64,000 bases of DNA from JAWKWH01 sp040830725 (GCA_040830725.1 JBFOMG010000016.1:11547-75546); one strand, 5' to 3'. Shown: positions 25,650 to 34,658, numbered from the stretch's first letter. Numbers and translations: made by a program. The notes: a model not told the origin generated them from the sequence alone.

Positions 25650-25690
25650 GCCCCCCCTTTCGCCCTCCCTTTAAAGGAGAAAGGGGTGGT
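25650..25690 (-). terminator. Terminator-like inverted repeat after the racemase-like gene
   Basis: CCCCTTTC (about 25654-25661) and GAAAGGGG (about 25679-25686) are inverted around a CTCC-TTTAAA-GGAG core, just past the stop of the leftward gene. The rest of 25393-25689 shows no gene. Confidence 0.5.
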
Positions 25691-26379
25691 CAAACCTCAT
25701 CGATTCCGATCTCGCCGGCGGCCAGACGCGCCAGCAATTCAACATGGACATCCAGCGCATCGATCACCCGGTAGCCGGGATCTTGACCGTCAAAGGCGAG
25801 GTTCAGGTCGGTGCCTGCCAGTACAATCGCCTCGGCGCCCTGCTCCTCGACCATGCGCCTGCCGGCATCGAGAAACAGTTGGCGCTGCGATGGCGTGCAC
25901 TCCCCTGCCACCGCCATGTCCTGATAGGTTTTTCCGAGAAGCTCGGCTTCATCATCGAGGGCGACGGCCTCGGTGCGGGTCAACTGGCCGTAAAGGCGGG
26001 TACGCATCACCACGCGGGTGCCGAGCAGCCCGACGCGCCGCAAACCCTGCGCGGCGAAATGGGCATCAAGCGGCGTGACACCGGAGACGAGCGGCAGGGA
26101 TGAAAGCAGTTTCAGTTCATCAAAGCAGAAATGCCCGCCGAGCGATGTCAACGCCGCTACCTCCGCCCCCGCACCCTTCAGTTCGTCAATCTGGCGGGCA
26201 AAGATCTCCGCCTGCGGTTGCCTGAGATCGGCGAGATTGTTGGCGATCAGGGTTTGAACATCGCCATGCGAAATGGTCAGGCGCAAGCGCTGGCCCTTGG
26301 CGGTCATCGCTGCGGTGAGCCGCTGATAATAGACGATGGTGGCCGCAACGCCGATGCCGCCAATGAGCCCGATATGCAT
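25690..26379 (-). CDS. Aspartate/glutamate racemase-like protein lacking both catalytic cysteines
   Basis: ATG 26379, preceded by GGAGAAAAAC, gives 229 aa. The fold is that of Asp/Glu racemases: HIGLIGGIGVAATIVYYQRL at the start, GVTPLDAHFAAQGLRRVGLLGT in the middle. Where the family has the first catalytic Cys (CNTAH) this protein reads SLGGH. Where the second Cys lies (GCTE) it reads AGTD. A two-cysteine racemase mechanism is therefore unlikely. It could be a different isomerase or lyase, or a binding protein. Confidence 0.78.
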   Translation of the reverse strand: MHIGLIGGIGVAATIVYYQRLTAAMTAKGQRLRLTISHGDVQTLIANNLADLRQPQAEIFARQIDELKGAGAEVAALTSLGGHFCFDELKLLSSLPLVSGVTPLDAHFAAQGLRRVGLLGTRVVMRTRLYGQLTRTEAVALDDEAELLGKTYQDMAVAGECTPSQRQLFLDAGRRMVEEQGAEAIVLAGTDLNLAFDGQDPGYRVIDALDVHVELLARLAAGEIGIDEV

Positions 26380-26965
26380 GTTTTTCTCCATTGCAACTTC
26401 GAACGGATGCGAACGACTGCCGCTGTATTGATGCAAGCCTACTACGAGAAGAAAGCCGTCACAAAGCACCTATTCTTCAGCAAACTCATGGAAGTAATTT
26501 TGATTAAAATATTGATTTTAAAGGATTTCATATCAAATTTTTCCACGCCTTCCATTCTCGTGAAACAATCCTGCCATCCTTTTCGTGGAACGTTGCATCG
26601 CGACGGCGGTCGGCGGAAGGGGATGGCGCTCCGGCCGGTGGCCTTCACAAGCTGCTTGCCGGGGAGGCTCCGTCCAATCGTGCTCTGGGCTCGACGTACC
26701 GGCAGCGCAAGCTGGCGAACGCGGCGGGGCTAACAATATCGCCGGCGGGCGGTCACCAGGACCACCCCGATACAATTAAGATGAGCCTGGACAATGCGTC
26801 CGAAGACCGCCCGTCTTTCCATCTTCATGACACGGCAGCTTTTTGCGGCGCGTGAACCCTTCGCGGTGACCAGCGATCTTTCTTATGTGCAGAGGCCGCG
26901 AGTCCAGTAGCACCTGGAACCGGACTGGACTAACCTCGACTGCCGCAACAACCGGAATTTCCATC
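26380..26965. other. Non-coding stretch between racemase-like and AEC transporter genes
   Basis: About 590 bases without a gene I can support. 26440-26560 is strikingly AT-rich; from about 26580 it is GC-rich again. A rightward frame covering roughly 26600-26850 has protein-like composition (LHKLLAGEAPSN, then YRQRKLANAAG) but no start codon and no family I recognise; it may be a remnant. Confidence 0.35.
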
Positions 26966-27880
26966 GTGAACATCGTCACGGTCATCACCACCATCTGGCC
27001 GATCTTTGCCATCATTTGCGCCGGGTTCATTCTGGCCCGGGCCGGTTTTCCGTCTGCCAATTTCTGGCCGGCTGCCGAACAGATCAACTACTTCATCCTG
27101 TTTCCGGCGCTGCTTGTTTCCAGCCTCGCCAACGCACCGGTGGACGATCCGGAAGTCTTGCGATTGGGAGCCGCGGCGGTTGTCACCATTCTCATTGCCG
27201 CTTTGGGCCTCAGCATTTTTCGTCGTGCGCGGCCGGTACCGGCGGCCCGGTTTGGCCCGCTCCTGCAAGGCACGGTGCGCCTCAACACCTATCTCGGCCT
27301 TGCCATCATGGCGACGCTTACCGGCACGCAAGGCATGGAGCGCGCCGGTGTCTATCTGGCGATCGCGGTGCCCCTGGTCAACGTGCTGGCGATTGCCGCA
27401 CTGACCGATGCCAGCGCACTGCGTCAGCCATGGACGATGCTGCGGGCGATTTTGGCAAACCCACTCATTCTCGCTTGCTTGGCCGGATTTTTCCTCGCGC
27501 TGACCGGCATCGGCCTGCCATTCGGCACCGGGCGTTTTGTCGGTCTTTTGGGACAGGGCAGCCTGCCGCTCGGCCTCCTCTGCGTTGGCGCTGCACTGCA
27601 ACCTGCAGCACTGCGCGGCGACATGAAAGCGCTGGCCGCAACAAGTGTGCTGCGCCTGACAATTATGCCGGTTCTGGCCGTTGCGGTGGCCCGCATCTTC
27701 GGTCTGGATGCGGTCAGCACACTGGTTCTGGTGGTGTTTTCAGCCGTGCCGACCGCACCGACCGCCTATGTGCTGACGCGGCAGTTAAACGGCGATGCGA
27801 CGTTTATGGCCGGAATCGTGACGCTTCAAACCCTGCTGGCTGTCGCCACGATCCCGTTGGTGCTGGTTCTCCTCGGATGA
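26966..27880 (+). CDS. AEC family transporter (auxin efflux carrier-like)
   Basis: The 304-aa membrane protein from GTG 26966 has about ten hydrophobic segments in two halves. It carries AEC features: IICAGFILARAGF, AAEQINYFILFPALLVSSLA, and in the second half GLLCVGAALQ and VLVVFSAVPTAPTAYVLTRQ. Bacterial AEC proteins move malate, malonate or other small acids; the substrate here is unknown. Starts further upstream (26885) would add a non-hydrophobic, non-conserved extension. Confidence 0.87.
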   Translation: MNIVTVITTIWPIFAIICAGFILARAGFPSANFWPAAEQINYFILFPALLVSSLANAPVDDPEVLRLGAAAVVTILIAALGLSIFRRARPVPAARFGPLLQGTVRLNTYLGLAIMATLTGTQGMERAGVYLAIAVPLVNVLAIAALTDASALRQPWTMLRAILANPLILACLAGFFLALTGIGLPFGTGRFVGLLGQGSLPLGLLCVGAALQPAALRGDMKALAATSVLRLTIMPVLAVAVARIFGLDAVSTLVLVVFSAVPTAPTAYVLTRQLNGDATFMAGIVTLQTLLAVATIPLVLVLLG

Positions 27881-28081
27881 GATTGAACCGAAGGGCGGAA
27901 CATCACCGACCACCCCTGATCTGACCGGAATAAGTATCGGACTACCGGCAGTTCAAGGCGAGCGTCTGCCAAGCGGACAAACCACCGTATTCAAATTGCT
28001 CGATTATTCCGCCAGCGACAGGAATCGCGTGTCTGCCTTGTGCAAAGAGCGGACCTACGCCTTTCTTTTTCAGTGACCACA
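27881..28081. other. Intergenic stretch with a possible gene end
   Basis: A leftward frame ending at 27942 encodes QGRHAIPVAGGIIEQFEYG, which has protein-like composition but no recognisable family. It could be the tail of a deleted gene. Nothing else is supported. Confidence 0.25.
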
Positions 28082-28282
28082 ATGCGACACATCGGAATAC
28101 TTTTATTTGAATCGTCAAAGCTACTAGATATTTCCAGCATATGCGCCCACGTGCCATGCTTGGAGCATGGCGCCTGTGACTTCCAGGTCACCCTCTTTCA
28201 AGATGAGCAACTCGCCGCCGCATCTCGCAGAAACGGTATGCGATATGCTCTAAACGCCCAAGCGGTCGCAAAGATCAAGTAA
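28082..28282 (+). pseudogene. Truncated DJ-1/PfpI-type AraC (GlxA-like) regulator, N-terminal remnant
   Basis: From ATG 28082 the frame reads MRHIGILLFESSKLLDISS, followed by CDFQVTLFQDEQLAAASRRNG. This is the first strand-helix-strand of the DJ-1/PfpI domain that begins GlxA-type AraC regulators (IGILLF, LLD, YQVTLL-like). After about 60 residues the similarity ends and the frame runs into the 3' end of the opposite-strand HAD gene. The AraC DNA-binding half is absent. Confidence 0.45.
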
Positions 28283-28954
28283 GTCCGTTGCACTGGTATC
28301 GAACGTGGTGTTGGATCCACCGAAACCCTTGAGGTCGAGTTCTGTTTCCCCTGTTTCAAGTTGAGCGGTCTTCAACCCAGCCGCTTGTGCCGCTTCCAGA
28401 TCGACGCCATCGTATGAAATCTTCAGGCACTCATGGGGTTTCAACCCCAACGCAGATACACCCTTGAGGTAAGCTTGCAGTGCTGGTTTGTAAAAGCCCA
28501 AAAACTCACACGACAAAATGCCATCCCATTGTATTTGGTTCGTTTTGGAACTGCTCACCACACTGGCCCAACTTAAATTCGTCAAACACACCACAGTATA
28601 GCGTGTTCGCAACCGATCGACGCCTTCGGCTGACCCGGATTGAGCATTGAGCCGGTGCCAAGTATTTTTTACCAATTCCATCTTGTCGCCAACACGTCTC
28701 AAAACTGGATGAGTTTTTTCAAGTGAGTTGAGTGCAATTACGTGCATGTCATCAAAATTCATCCACGGCAAATCACCAGCTCTTACGCTTGAATGAATTC
28801 TGAATAGTTCTTCACCCCAGTCATTGGCGAATTTCGTGCCATCAACGGCTTGGCTGCATTCAATTGCCAGCTGTTGAATTCCCTCCCGCACAGTGGTTTC
28901 CCAGTCAAAAACGGTGCCACCCAAATCGAGCAAAATTGCCTTTATGTTTTTCAT
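28250..28954 (-). CDS. HAD family hydrolase (haloacid dehalogenase-like)
   Basis: ATG 28954 gives 234 aa beginning KNIKAILLDLGGTVFDW, HAD motif I with the nucleophile Asp in a dehalogenase-type context. Motif II is LTNLSW. The motif III lysine is in FYKPALQAY. Motif IV is SYDGVDLEAAQAAG. The arrangement is that of type II 2-haloacid dehalogenases, but the canonical Arg and Asp residues are not all evident, so phosphatase activity is equally possible. It sits in a more AT-rich stretch than its surroundings, suggesting acquisition. Confidence 0.82.
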   Translation of the reverse strand: MKNIKAILLDLGGTVFDWETTVREGIQQLAIECSQAVDGTKFANDWGEELFRIHSSVRAGDLPWMNFDDMHVIALNSLEKTHPVLRRVGDKMELVKNTWHRLNAQSGSAEGVDRLRTRYTVVCLTNLSWASVVSSSKTNQIQWDGILSCEFLGFYKPALQAYLKGVSALGLKPHECLKISYDGVDLEAAQAAGLKTAQLETGETELDLKGFGGSNTTFDTSATDLLDLCDRLGV

Positions 28955-29053
28955 TTGGTCTCCTTGGCCAAAGCAATCCATTTGCGGTTGGCCCTATTTC
29001 GTGTTCAAATTTAACATGTTCTTCGAATTCAATGCTTCGCTGTGTGTCGAATT

Positions 29054-29740
29054 ATGAATGATGGCCCATCCATTGCGACCGTGGGTGCACTCATCGGTGA
29101 CCATGCAAGGGCCAGTATTCTTTGCACCCTATTGGACGGACAAACTCGGACAGCAACCGAACTTTCCCACCGGGCCGGCGTTTCGGCGTCTACTGCGAGC
29201 GCCCATCTCACCAAACTTGTCGATGGTCGATTGTTAGCGGTTGAGAAACAGGGCCGTCACCGGTTCTACCGGCTTGCGAGCGCTGAAATTGGTCAGATGT
29301 TGGAAACAATGTTGGCTGTATCTGATGCAAGTATACCAACAAACAAAATTGAGCGACGGAACCAGGAGTTGCGCGCAGGCCGAATGTGTTACGACCATAT
29401 TGCCGGACGGTTGGGTGTGGCCCTGACCGACTCACTGATCGAGCGCAATAGCGTGACCATCACTGGCAAGACCATCGAACTAACCGATTCCGGTAAATTG
29501 TTTTTCAGGCGCCTTGGAATCGACGTGGAGGCAGTGCGGAAACGTCGACGCAAGTTTGCGGACTATTGCATCGACTGGAGTGAACGGCGCCCGCACTTAT
29601 CAGGAGCGCTGGGAGAAGCATTGGCAACGCACTGTGTCAAAAACAAATGGATATACCGATTGCCAGATACCCGGGCGGTTCGGATTACTCCGAAAGGAAG
29701 ACAAGAAATGAAGATCGCCTTCTCGCTCTCGCTTGATTAG
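29054..29740 (+). CDS. ArsR-family winged-helix transcriptional regulator
   Basis: From ATG 29054 (228 aa) the N-terminal 90 residues are an ArsR winged helix: ALIGDHARASILCTLLDGQ, ATELSHRAGVSASTASAHL as recognition region, and KQGRHRFYRLAS as wing. The C-terminal 130 residues carry CYDHIAGRLGVAL, which marks long ArsR-like regulators with an extra helical domain. No metal-binding Cys pair is evident. It diverges from the HAD gene (about 100 bases) and may control it. Confidence 0.88.
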   Translation: MNDGPSIATVGALIGDHARASILCTLLDGQTRTATELSHRAGVSASTASAHLTKLVDGRLLAVEKQGRHRFYRLASAEIGQMLETMLAVSDASIPTNKIERRNQELRAGRMCYDHIAGRLGVALTDSLIERNSVTITGKTIELTDSGKLFFRRLGIDVEAVRKRRRKFADYCIDWSERRPHLSGALGEALATHCVKNKWIYRLPDTRAVRITPKGRQEMKIAFSLSLD

Positions 29741-29959
29741 GCGGATTGAACGATCATTCCAAGCGGGCGATTTGCAGAAGGGTAACAGACGCTTTGTGGC
29801 GATATGAAACCGCTGACAGATTCAAAAGTTAGCTTAGGATTTATCACGCAAGCTGATTAATGGTAGTCAGCTACAGATCAGAGACGGTCATCACTGTAGC
29901 TTTCAACTATCCATCGCGCGCTACAAACACAACGGCCAAGACGGGCTCGGAGCAGCCGA

Positions 29960-30598
29960 TCATTTCACAGAAGGATTGATCCAACTCGTTGGTGCGAAGG
30001 GTTTGTTTAGGGCGTGCTCCAGTATTTCCAAATGGTCTTGCCCGTAGAAGGGGTCTCCATCGAGAATATAGGTGGGCGAACCAAAGATGTTATGACTCTT
30101 TGCCCAATCCGAATTTGTCCATATTTTTTCTTGAACCGGCGCTGATTTCGCTTTGTCCATGAGCGCGCGTGCGTCGTGACCAAGATCAGTGCCAATCTTT
30201 TCAAGCACTTTGGGATCAGAAAGATCCGCATCATCACACCAGTGGGCTTTCAAAATGTTGTGCGCCATAGTGTCGACATTGGACCCGGTGTCGCCGAGCG
30301 CAAGGATCATGCCCGAAGCAAGGCCGTAGTCGGCGTCGTGGTAAGTTGGTCTGAAATTTATGATTGGCACGTTGCGAAATTCAGCCCAGCGTTCGATCTC
30401 TCGTCCGAAAAAATAGTCGACATGTGGTTGAGTGCGTGCCCGAAACGGAAGGCTGTTCTGTGCTTCAACAACAGGAGATAGAAATATGGGTCTGTGTATC
30501 AGTTTTACGCCATGATCAGCACAAATCTCCAGCAAACGTTTCGAGCCCAGATACGCAAAGGCGGAGTGTGCGGAATAGACGTATTCAATGGTGGACAT
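29960..30598 (-). CDS. 2-hydroxychromene-2-carboxylate isomerase family protein (DsbA fold)
   Basis: The 212-aa protein has the kappa-GST/DsbA-like fold: EYVYSAHSAFAYLGSKRL at the N-terminus (the active-site Ser in a SPxxY-like turn), the helical insert with RARTQPHVDYFFGREIERW, and the C-terminal NIFGSPTYILDGDPFYGQDHL with cis-Pro and the substrate loop. Family members isomerise hydroxychromene carboxylates in naphthalene breakdown using glutathione. No other aromatic catabolism genes are near, so the substrate is open. Confidence 0.87.
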   Translation of the reverse strand: MSTIEYVYSAHSAFAYLGSKRLLEICADHGVKLIHRPIFLSPVVEAQNSLPFRARTQPHVDYFFGREIERWAEFRNVPIINFRPTYHDADYGLASGMILALGDTGSNVDTMAHNILKAHWCDDADLSDPKVLEKIGTDLGHDARALMDKAKSAPVQEKIWTNSDWAKSHNIFGSPTYILDGDPFYGQDHLEILEHALNKPFAPTSWINPSVK

Positions 30599-30705
30599 GC
30601 CGAATTATGTGTCATTCTGACTCTACTGCATAGTGGGAACCGTTCTGTTCGCAAAATCGGCGATATGGTCGTAAGTGGCAAAAACTCAATCTCAGACCGA
30701 TCAAA

Positions 30706-30969
30706 TTACCTCCAGCCCGGCGAGTCTGCAAAGGGCTCCAACCCGCCTTTGTTCGGAACCCAACAATCGAGACTGAACAGCACAAAATCTTCATTGTCTT
30801 GCCGGATGATCCTTGTATGGCGTTTTGCGGTGTCTTTGAACCGCGACAGCGCCTTTATGCGCATGAAAACATTGAAGCATTTTTCGTAACCATGATTACG
30901 TTCCGGCGAAAAATGCCCCAGATGTGAGTTGCAAGATTTGCATTTGTATGCAGCACTACGTGCTGGGAC
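30706..30969 (-). pseudogene. Gene remnant encoding a Cys-containing C-terminal domain, no start codon
   Basis: Leftward frame bounded by TGA at 30970-30972 and TAA at 30706-30708. It reads SAAYKCKSCNSHLGHFSPE, then YEKCFNVFMRIKALSRFKD, then FVLFSLDCWVPNKGGLEPF. The composition is protein-like, with a CxxC zinc-ribbon-like motif. No ATG/GTG/TTG precedes the CxxC; the first ATG is about 40 codons in. The 5' end appears to have been lost where this stretch meets the oxidoreductase operon. Family not recognised. The rest of 30599-30987 holds no gene I can support. Confidence 0.4.
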
Positions 30970-30987
30970 TCACGGGAGGTTGTTGAA

Positions 30988-32781
30988 CTGAAACCGACAG
31001 ACACGAACAATCCTGAGTATTTTCACAAGGTCGTGGACTGCCAATATGCCTGCCCCGCACACACGCCGGTGCCGGCCTATATCCGGTTGATTGCGCAAGA
31101 ACGGTATACCGATGCTTACCTGATCAACTGGGAAAGCAATGTGTTTCCAGGTGTGCTGGGCAGAACTTGCGACCGCCCCTGCGAACCCGCCTGCCGCCGG
31201 GCGCGGGTGGAAGAGGAGCCGGTGGCGATTTGCCGGCTGAAACGGGTAGCAGCCGACTTCAAGGACGAGGTTGCCGACAAACTGCCCAAGGCCGGCCCGC
31301 CCAACGGCAAGAAGATCGCGCTGATTGGCGCCGGGCCTGCCTCGCTCACCGTCGCGCGCGATCTGGCTCCGCTCGGCTATGAATTGCACCTTTATGACGA
31401 GCAGGCCAAGGCCGGCGGTTTCATGCGTTCGCAAATTCCGTCGTTCCGCCTGCCGGAATCCGTGCTGGACGAGGAAATCGGCTACATCCTCGACATGGGT
31501 ATCGTCACCCTATTCGACACCTATATCGACAGCATGGCTGATCTGCTCGACAAGAACTATGACGCTGTCTTCGTCGGCAGCGGGGCGCCGCGCGGCAAAG
31601 ACCTGCCAAATCTGCCGAACCGCAAGGAAGCGGACGCCAATATCCATATCGGCATCGACTGGCTGTCGAGCGTTGCCTTCGAGCATACCAAGGAAATCGG
31701 CAAACGGGTGATTGTGCTTGGTGGCGGCAACACGGCGATGGATTGCTGCCGTACTTCCCGCCGGTTGGGCGGTGAGGACGTGAAGGTGATCGTGCGCAGC
31801 CCCTTTGCCGACATGAAGGCCAGTCCGTGGGAAAAAGAGGATGCCATGCACGAGGGCATTCCGATCATGGACAATCACGTGCCGCTGGAGTTTGTGGTCG
31901 AAGACGGAAAACTGACGGGAATGACCTTTGACCGCGTCGACGCGATTTATCATTCCGACGGCCGCCGCGAATTGAAATCCACCGGCGAAGAACCGGTATT
32001 CGTTCCCTGTGACGACGTGCTGATCGCCATCGGCCAGGAAAACGCCTTTCCGTGGATCGAGAAGGAAACCGGGATCCGCTTCACCAGCTGGGGGACACCA
32101 ATCATCAACGACGATGAGACGTTTCAGTCCACCCGCAAGGATGTGTTCTTTGGCGGCGACTCGGCATTTGGTCCGTCAAATATCATCACCGCGGTGGCCC
32201 ATGGCCACAAGGCGGCTGTGTCGATCGATCTTTACTGCAACGGCAAAAACCTGGCAAAACGGCCTGACCCCTATGTCAATCTGGTCAGCCAGAAGATGGG
32301 CATTCACGAATGGATCTACGATTCCATTCCCATCGAGGACAAACGCAAATCCGTACCCCTGGTCGATTTGAAGAAGGCGCTCAATGACCGGTCGGTCGAA
32401 GTTGAGCTTGGCTTCGATCCGCAGACTGCATTCATCGAGGCCGAGCGTTGCCTCAACTGCGATGCCCAGACTGTTTTCACGTCGAATGAATGCATCGAGT
32501 GCGATGCCTGCACCGATATCTGCCCGACCAGCTGTATCAATTTCGTGCAGAACGGGCCGGAGAAAGAACTGCGCCAGCGCCTGCTCGTGCCGGCAGAGAA
32601 CCTGGAACAGGACCTTTATGTCTCCGACAAGCTCGGGACCGGCAAGGTGATGGTCAAGGATGAAGACCTTTGCCTGCATTGCGGACTGTGCGCCGAACGT
32701 TGCCCGACTGCGGCCTGGGACATGCAGATGTTCTTCTACAACACCGCCAAGGCAACGCCCGACATTGTGAGTGTCAAATGA
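30988..32781 (+). CDS. GltD-like FAD/NAD(P) oxidoreductase with N- and C-terminal Fe-S clusters
   Basis: This relative of the glutamate synthase small subunit moves electrons between NAD(P)H and ferredoxin-type clusters. It has a Fer4_20 domain (DCQYACPAHTPVP, RTCDRPCEPACRR), an FAD fold (ALIGAGPASLTVA), an NAD(P) fold (VIVLGGGNTAMDCC), and at the C-terminus CIECDACTDICP and CLHCGLCAERCP. The conserved N-terminus (KPTDTNNPEYFHKVV) begins before the first usual start, GTG 31033. CTG 30988 sits 8 nt after GGGAGG (30974-30979) and restores it, so CTG initiation is proposed. Its stop overlaps the next start (ATGA); it probably feeds or drains the KorAB-like pair. Confidence 0.88.
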   Translation: MKPTDTNNPEYFHKVVDCQYACPAHTPVPAYIRLIAQERYTDAYLINWESNVFPGVLGRTCDRPCEPACRRARVEEEPVAICRLKRVAADFKDEVADKLPKAGPPNGKKIALIGAGPASLTVARDLAPLGYELHLYDEQAKAGGFMRSQIPSFRLPESVLDEEIGYILDMGIVTLFDTYIDSMADLLDKNYDAVFVGSGAPRGKDLPNLPNRKEADANIHIGIDWLSSVAFEHTKEIGKRVIVLGGGNTAMDCCRTSRRLGGEDVKVIVRSPFADMKASPWEKEDAMHEGIPIMDNHVPLEFVVEDGKLTGMTFDRVDAIYHSDGRRELKSTGEEPVFVPCDDVLIAIGQENAFPWIEKETGIRFTSWGTPIINDDETFQSTRKDVFFGGDSAFGPSNIITAVAHGHKAAVSIDLYCNGKNLAKRPDPYVNLVSQKMGIHEWIYDSIPIEDKRKSVPLVDLKKALNDRSVEVELGFDPQTAFIEAERCLNCDAQTVFTSNECIECDACTDICPTSCINFVQNGPEKELRQRLLVPAENLEQDLYVSDKLGTGKVMVKDEDLCLHCGLCAERCPTAAWDMQMFFYNTAKATPDIVSVK

Positions 32782-34658
32782 AACAGATCGAAGGCGTCAA
32801 CGATTTCGTCGTCAAATTTGCCAATGTGAACGGCACTGGTTCAGCCTCGGCCAATCACCTGTTTGCCAAGGCAATCTTCCGCATGGGCATTCCGGTCAGC
32901 CCGCGCAACATCTTTCCTTCGAACATTCAGGGCCTGCCAACATGGTATGAGGTCCGGGTCAGTTCCAAGGGCTATCTTGGCCGCCGTGGCGGCGTCGACC
33001 TGATGGTTTGTGTCAACCCGCAAACAATGGAACAGGATGTCGCCAGCGTCGAGCCTGGCGGCTATTTCGTCTACGATACGACCAAACCGCTGGCGCCGCA
33101 TCTCAGACGCGACGACATCACCTATTTCGGTATTCCGCTGACCGAGATGTGCATGCGCGAGTTCAAGGTGCCGCGCCTGCAGCAGCTGTTGAAAAACGTC
33201 GTCTATGTCGGAGCGATGGCGGCGCTGCTGGATATTCGCTTCCCGATTCTGAAAAATCTCTTGAACGATCAGTTCAAGGGCAAGGAACGCCTGATCATGC
33301 CCAATGTTCAGGCGTTGGAGATGGGCTACCAGTTTGCGCAAGAAAACTTCTCCTGTCCCCTGCCGATACGCCTTGAGCAGGGTGGCAATGTCGCGGCACA
33401 CATTCTGGAAAGCGATCATATCTTGATGAACGGCAATACCGCCGCCGCACTTGGCGCCATTTATGGCGGAGCGACCGTTGCTGCCTGGTACCCGATCACG
33501 CCATCGACATCGGTGGTGGATGCATTTTCCAAATATGCCGAACGGATGCGGATCGATCCCGGAACGGGCAAGAAGAACTTTGCCATTCTGCAGGCCGAAG
33601 ACGAACTCGCCGCCATGGGCATTGTCGTTGGAGCCGGCTGGAACGGTGCCCGCGCCTTTACCGCAACGTCGGGCCCCGGCCTGTCGCTGATGAGCGAATT
33701 TCTGGGCCTTGCCTATTTTGCCGAGGTTCCGGTTGTGCTGATCGACGTACAGCGATCCGGTCCGTCCACCGGCATGCCGACCCGCAGCCAGCAATCCGAC
33801 ATTCTGGCAGCCGCCTATGCCAGCCATGGCGATACCAAGCATGTGTTGCTGTTTCCCGCCACGCCGCGCGAGTGTTTCGACATGACGGTGCAGGCCTTTG
33901 ATCTGGCCGAGCGGCTTCAGACCCCGGTCATCATGATGTCCGATCTCGATCTCGGCATGAACGACTGGATGTCGCCGCCGCTTGAATGGGACGACGATTA
34001 CGAGATGGATCGCGGCAAGGTTCTCGATGCCGAGGCGCTGGACAATGCCGAGAAGTGGGGCCGGTACCTCGACGTCGATGGCGACGGCATCTGTTACCGC
34101 ACCTTGCCGGGAACGCATCCGGACAAGGGTGCATTCTTCACCCGCGGATCATCCAAAAACGAAATGGCGATCTACTCGGAGAGCGGCGAGGATTACGTGA
34201 AGAATGTCGACCGTCTGTTGCGCAAGTTTGAAACCGCCAAATCCTATGTTCCCGAACCCAAAACCCACCCGCCGGTCAAGGTGAAGAAACCCAAGACCAA
34301 GAAGAAACTCGGTGCGCTTTTCTTCGGCACATCGGCGTCGCCTGCCTATGAAGCGGTCGAACTGCTGGCCGATGAGGGATATCCGATCAACACCATGCGC
34401 ATTCGCGCTTTTCCGTTCCATCAAAGCCTCGATGAGTTTGTCCACGATCACGACATGGTCTTTGTCATCGAGCAAAACCGCGATGGCCAGATGCGCCAGC
34501 TGATCATGAACGAGTGCCATATCGCACCCGACAAGCTGACATCGGTGTTGAACTATTCCGGCACCCCGATCACCGCGCGCACCATCGCCCGTCAGATCCG
34601 GCAGGCGCTGAAGGTTAAAAGCGCGGATATTGTCAAGCTGCATCCGGAGACCGCCTGA
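32778..34658 (+). CDS. 2-oxoacid:acceptor oxidoreductase, fused gamma-alpha subunit (KorA-like)
   Basis: ATG 32778 overlaps the previous stop and gives 626 aa. Residues 1-195 are the gamma domain (FVVKFANVNGTGSASANHLF). Residues from about 210 are the alpha, pyrimidine-binding domain (MNGNTAAALGAIYGGA, WYPITPSTSVVDAF, FTATSGPGLSLMSEF, GPSTGMPTRSQQSD). With the beta subunit it would oxidatively decarboxylate a 2-oxoacid such as 2-oxoglutarate to an acyl-CoA, passing electrons to Fe-S carriers. A lysine-rich linker lies near 510-530. Substrate is inferred only from overall resemblance to KorA. Confidence 0.9.
   Translation: MKQIEGVNDFVVKFANVNGTGSASANHLFAKAIFRMGIPVSPRNIFPSNIQGLPTWYEVRVSSKGYLGRRGGVDLMVCVNPQTMEQDVASVEPGGYFVYDTTKPLAPHLRRDDITYFGIPLTEMCMREFKVPRLQQLLKNVVYVGAMAALLDIRFPILKNLLNDQFKGKERLIMPNVQALEMGYQFAQENFSCPLPIRLEQGGNVAAHILESDHILMNGNTAAALGAIYGGATVAAWYPITPSTSVVDAFSKYAERMRIDPGTGKKNFAILQAEDELAAMGIVVGAGWNGARAFTATSGPGLSLMSEFLGLAYFAEVPVVLIDVQRSGPSTGMPTRSQQSDILAAAYASHGDTKHVLLFPATPRECFDMTVQAFDLAERLQTPVIMMSDLDLGMNDWMSPPLEWDDDYEMDRGKVLDAEALDNAEKWGRYLDVDGDGICYRTLPGTHPDKGAFFTRGSSKNEMAIYSESGEDYVKNVDRLLRKFETAKSYVPEPKTHPPVKVKKPKTKKKLGALFFGTSASPAYEAVELLADEGYPINTMRIRAFPFHQSLDEFVHDHDMVFVIEQNRDGQMRQLIMNECHIAPDKLTSVLNYSGTPITARTIARQIRQALKVKSADIVKLHPETA

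Noticed and set aside
32670..32777. Upstream extension of the KorA-like gene
   Set aside because: It overlaps the ferredoxin domain of the previous gene in another frame. ATG 32778 overlaps the stop and starts at the conserved gamma domain.
32841..34118. 425-aa minus-strand frame opposite the KorA-like gene
   Set aside because: It mirrors the strong codon periodicity of the real gene and has no homologous motif.
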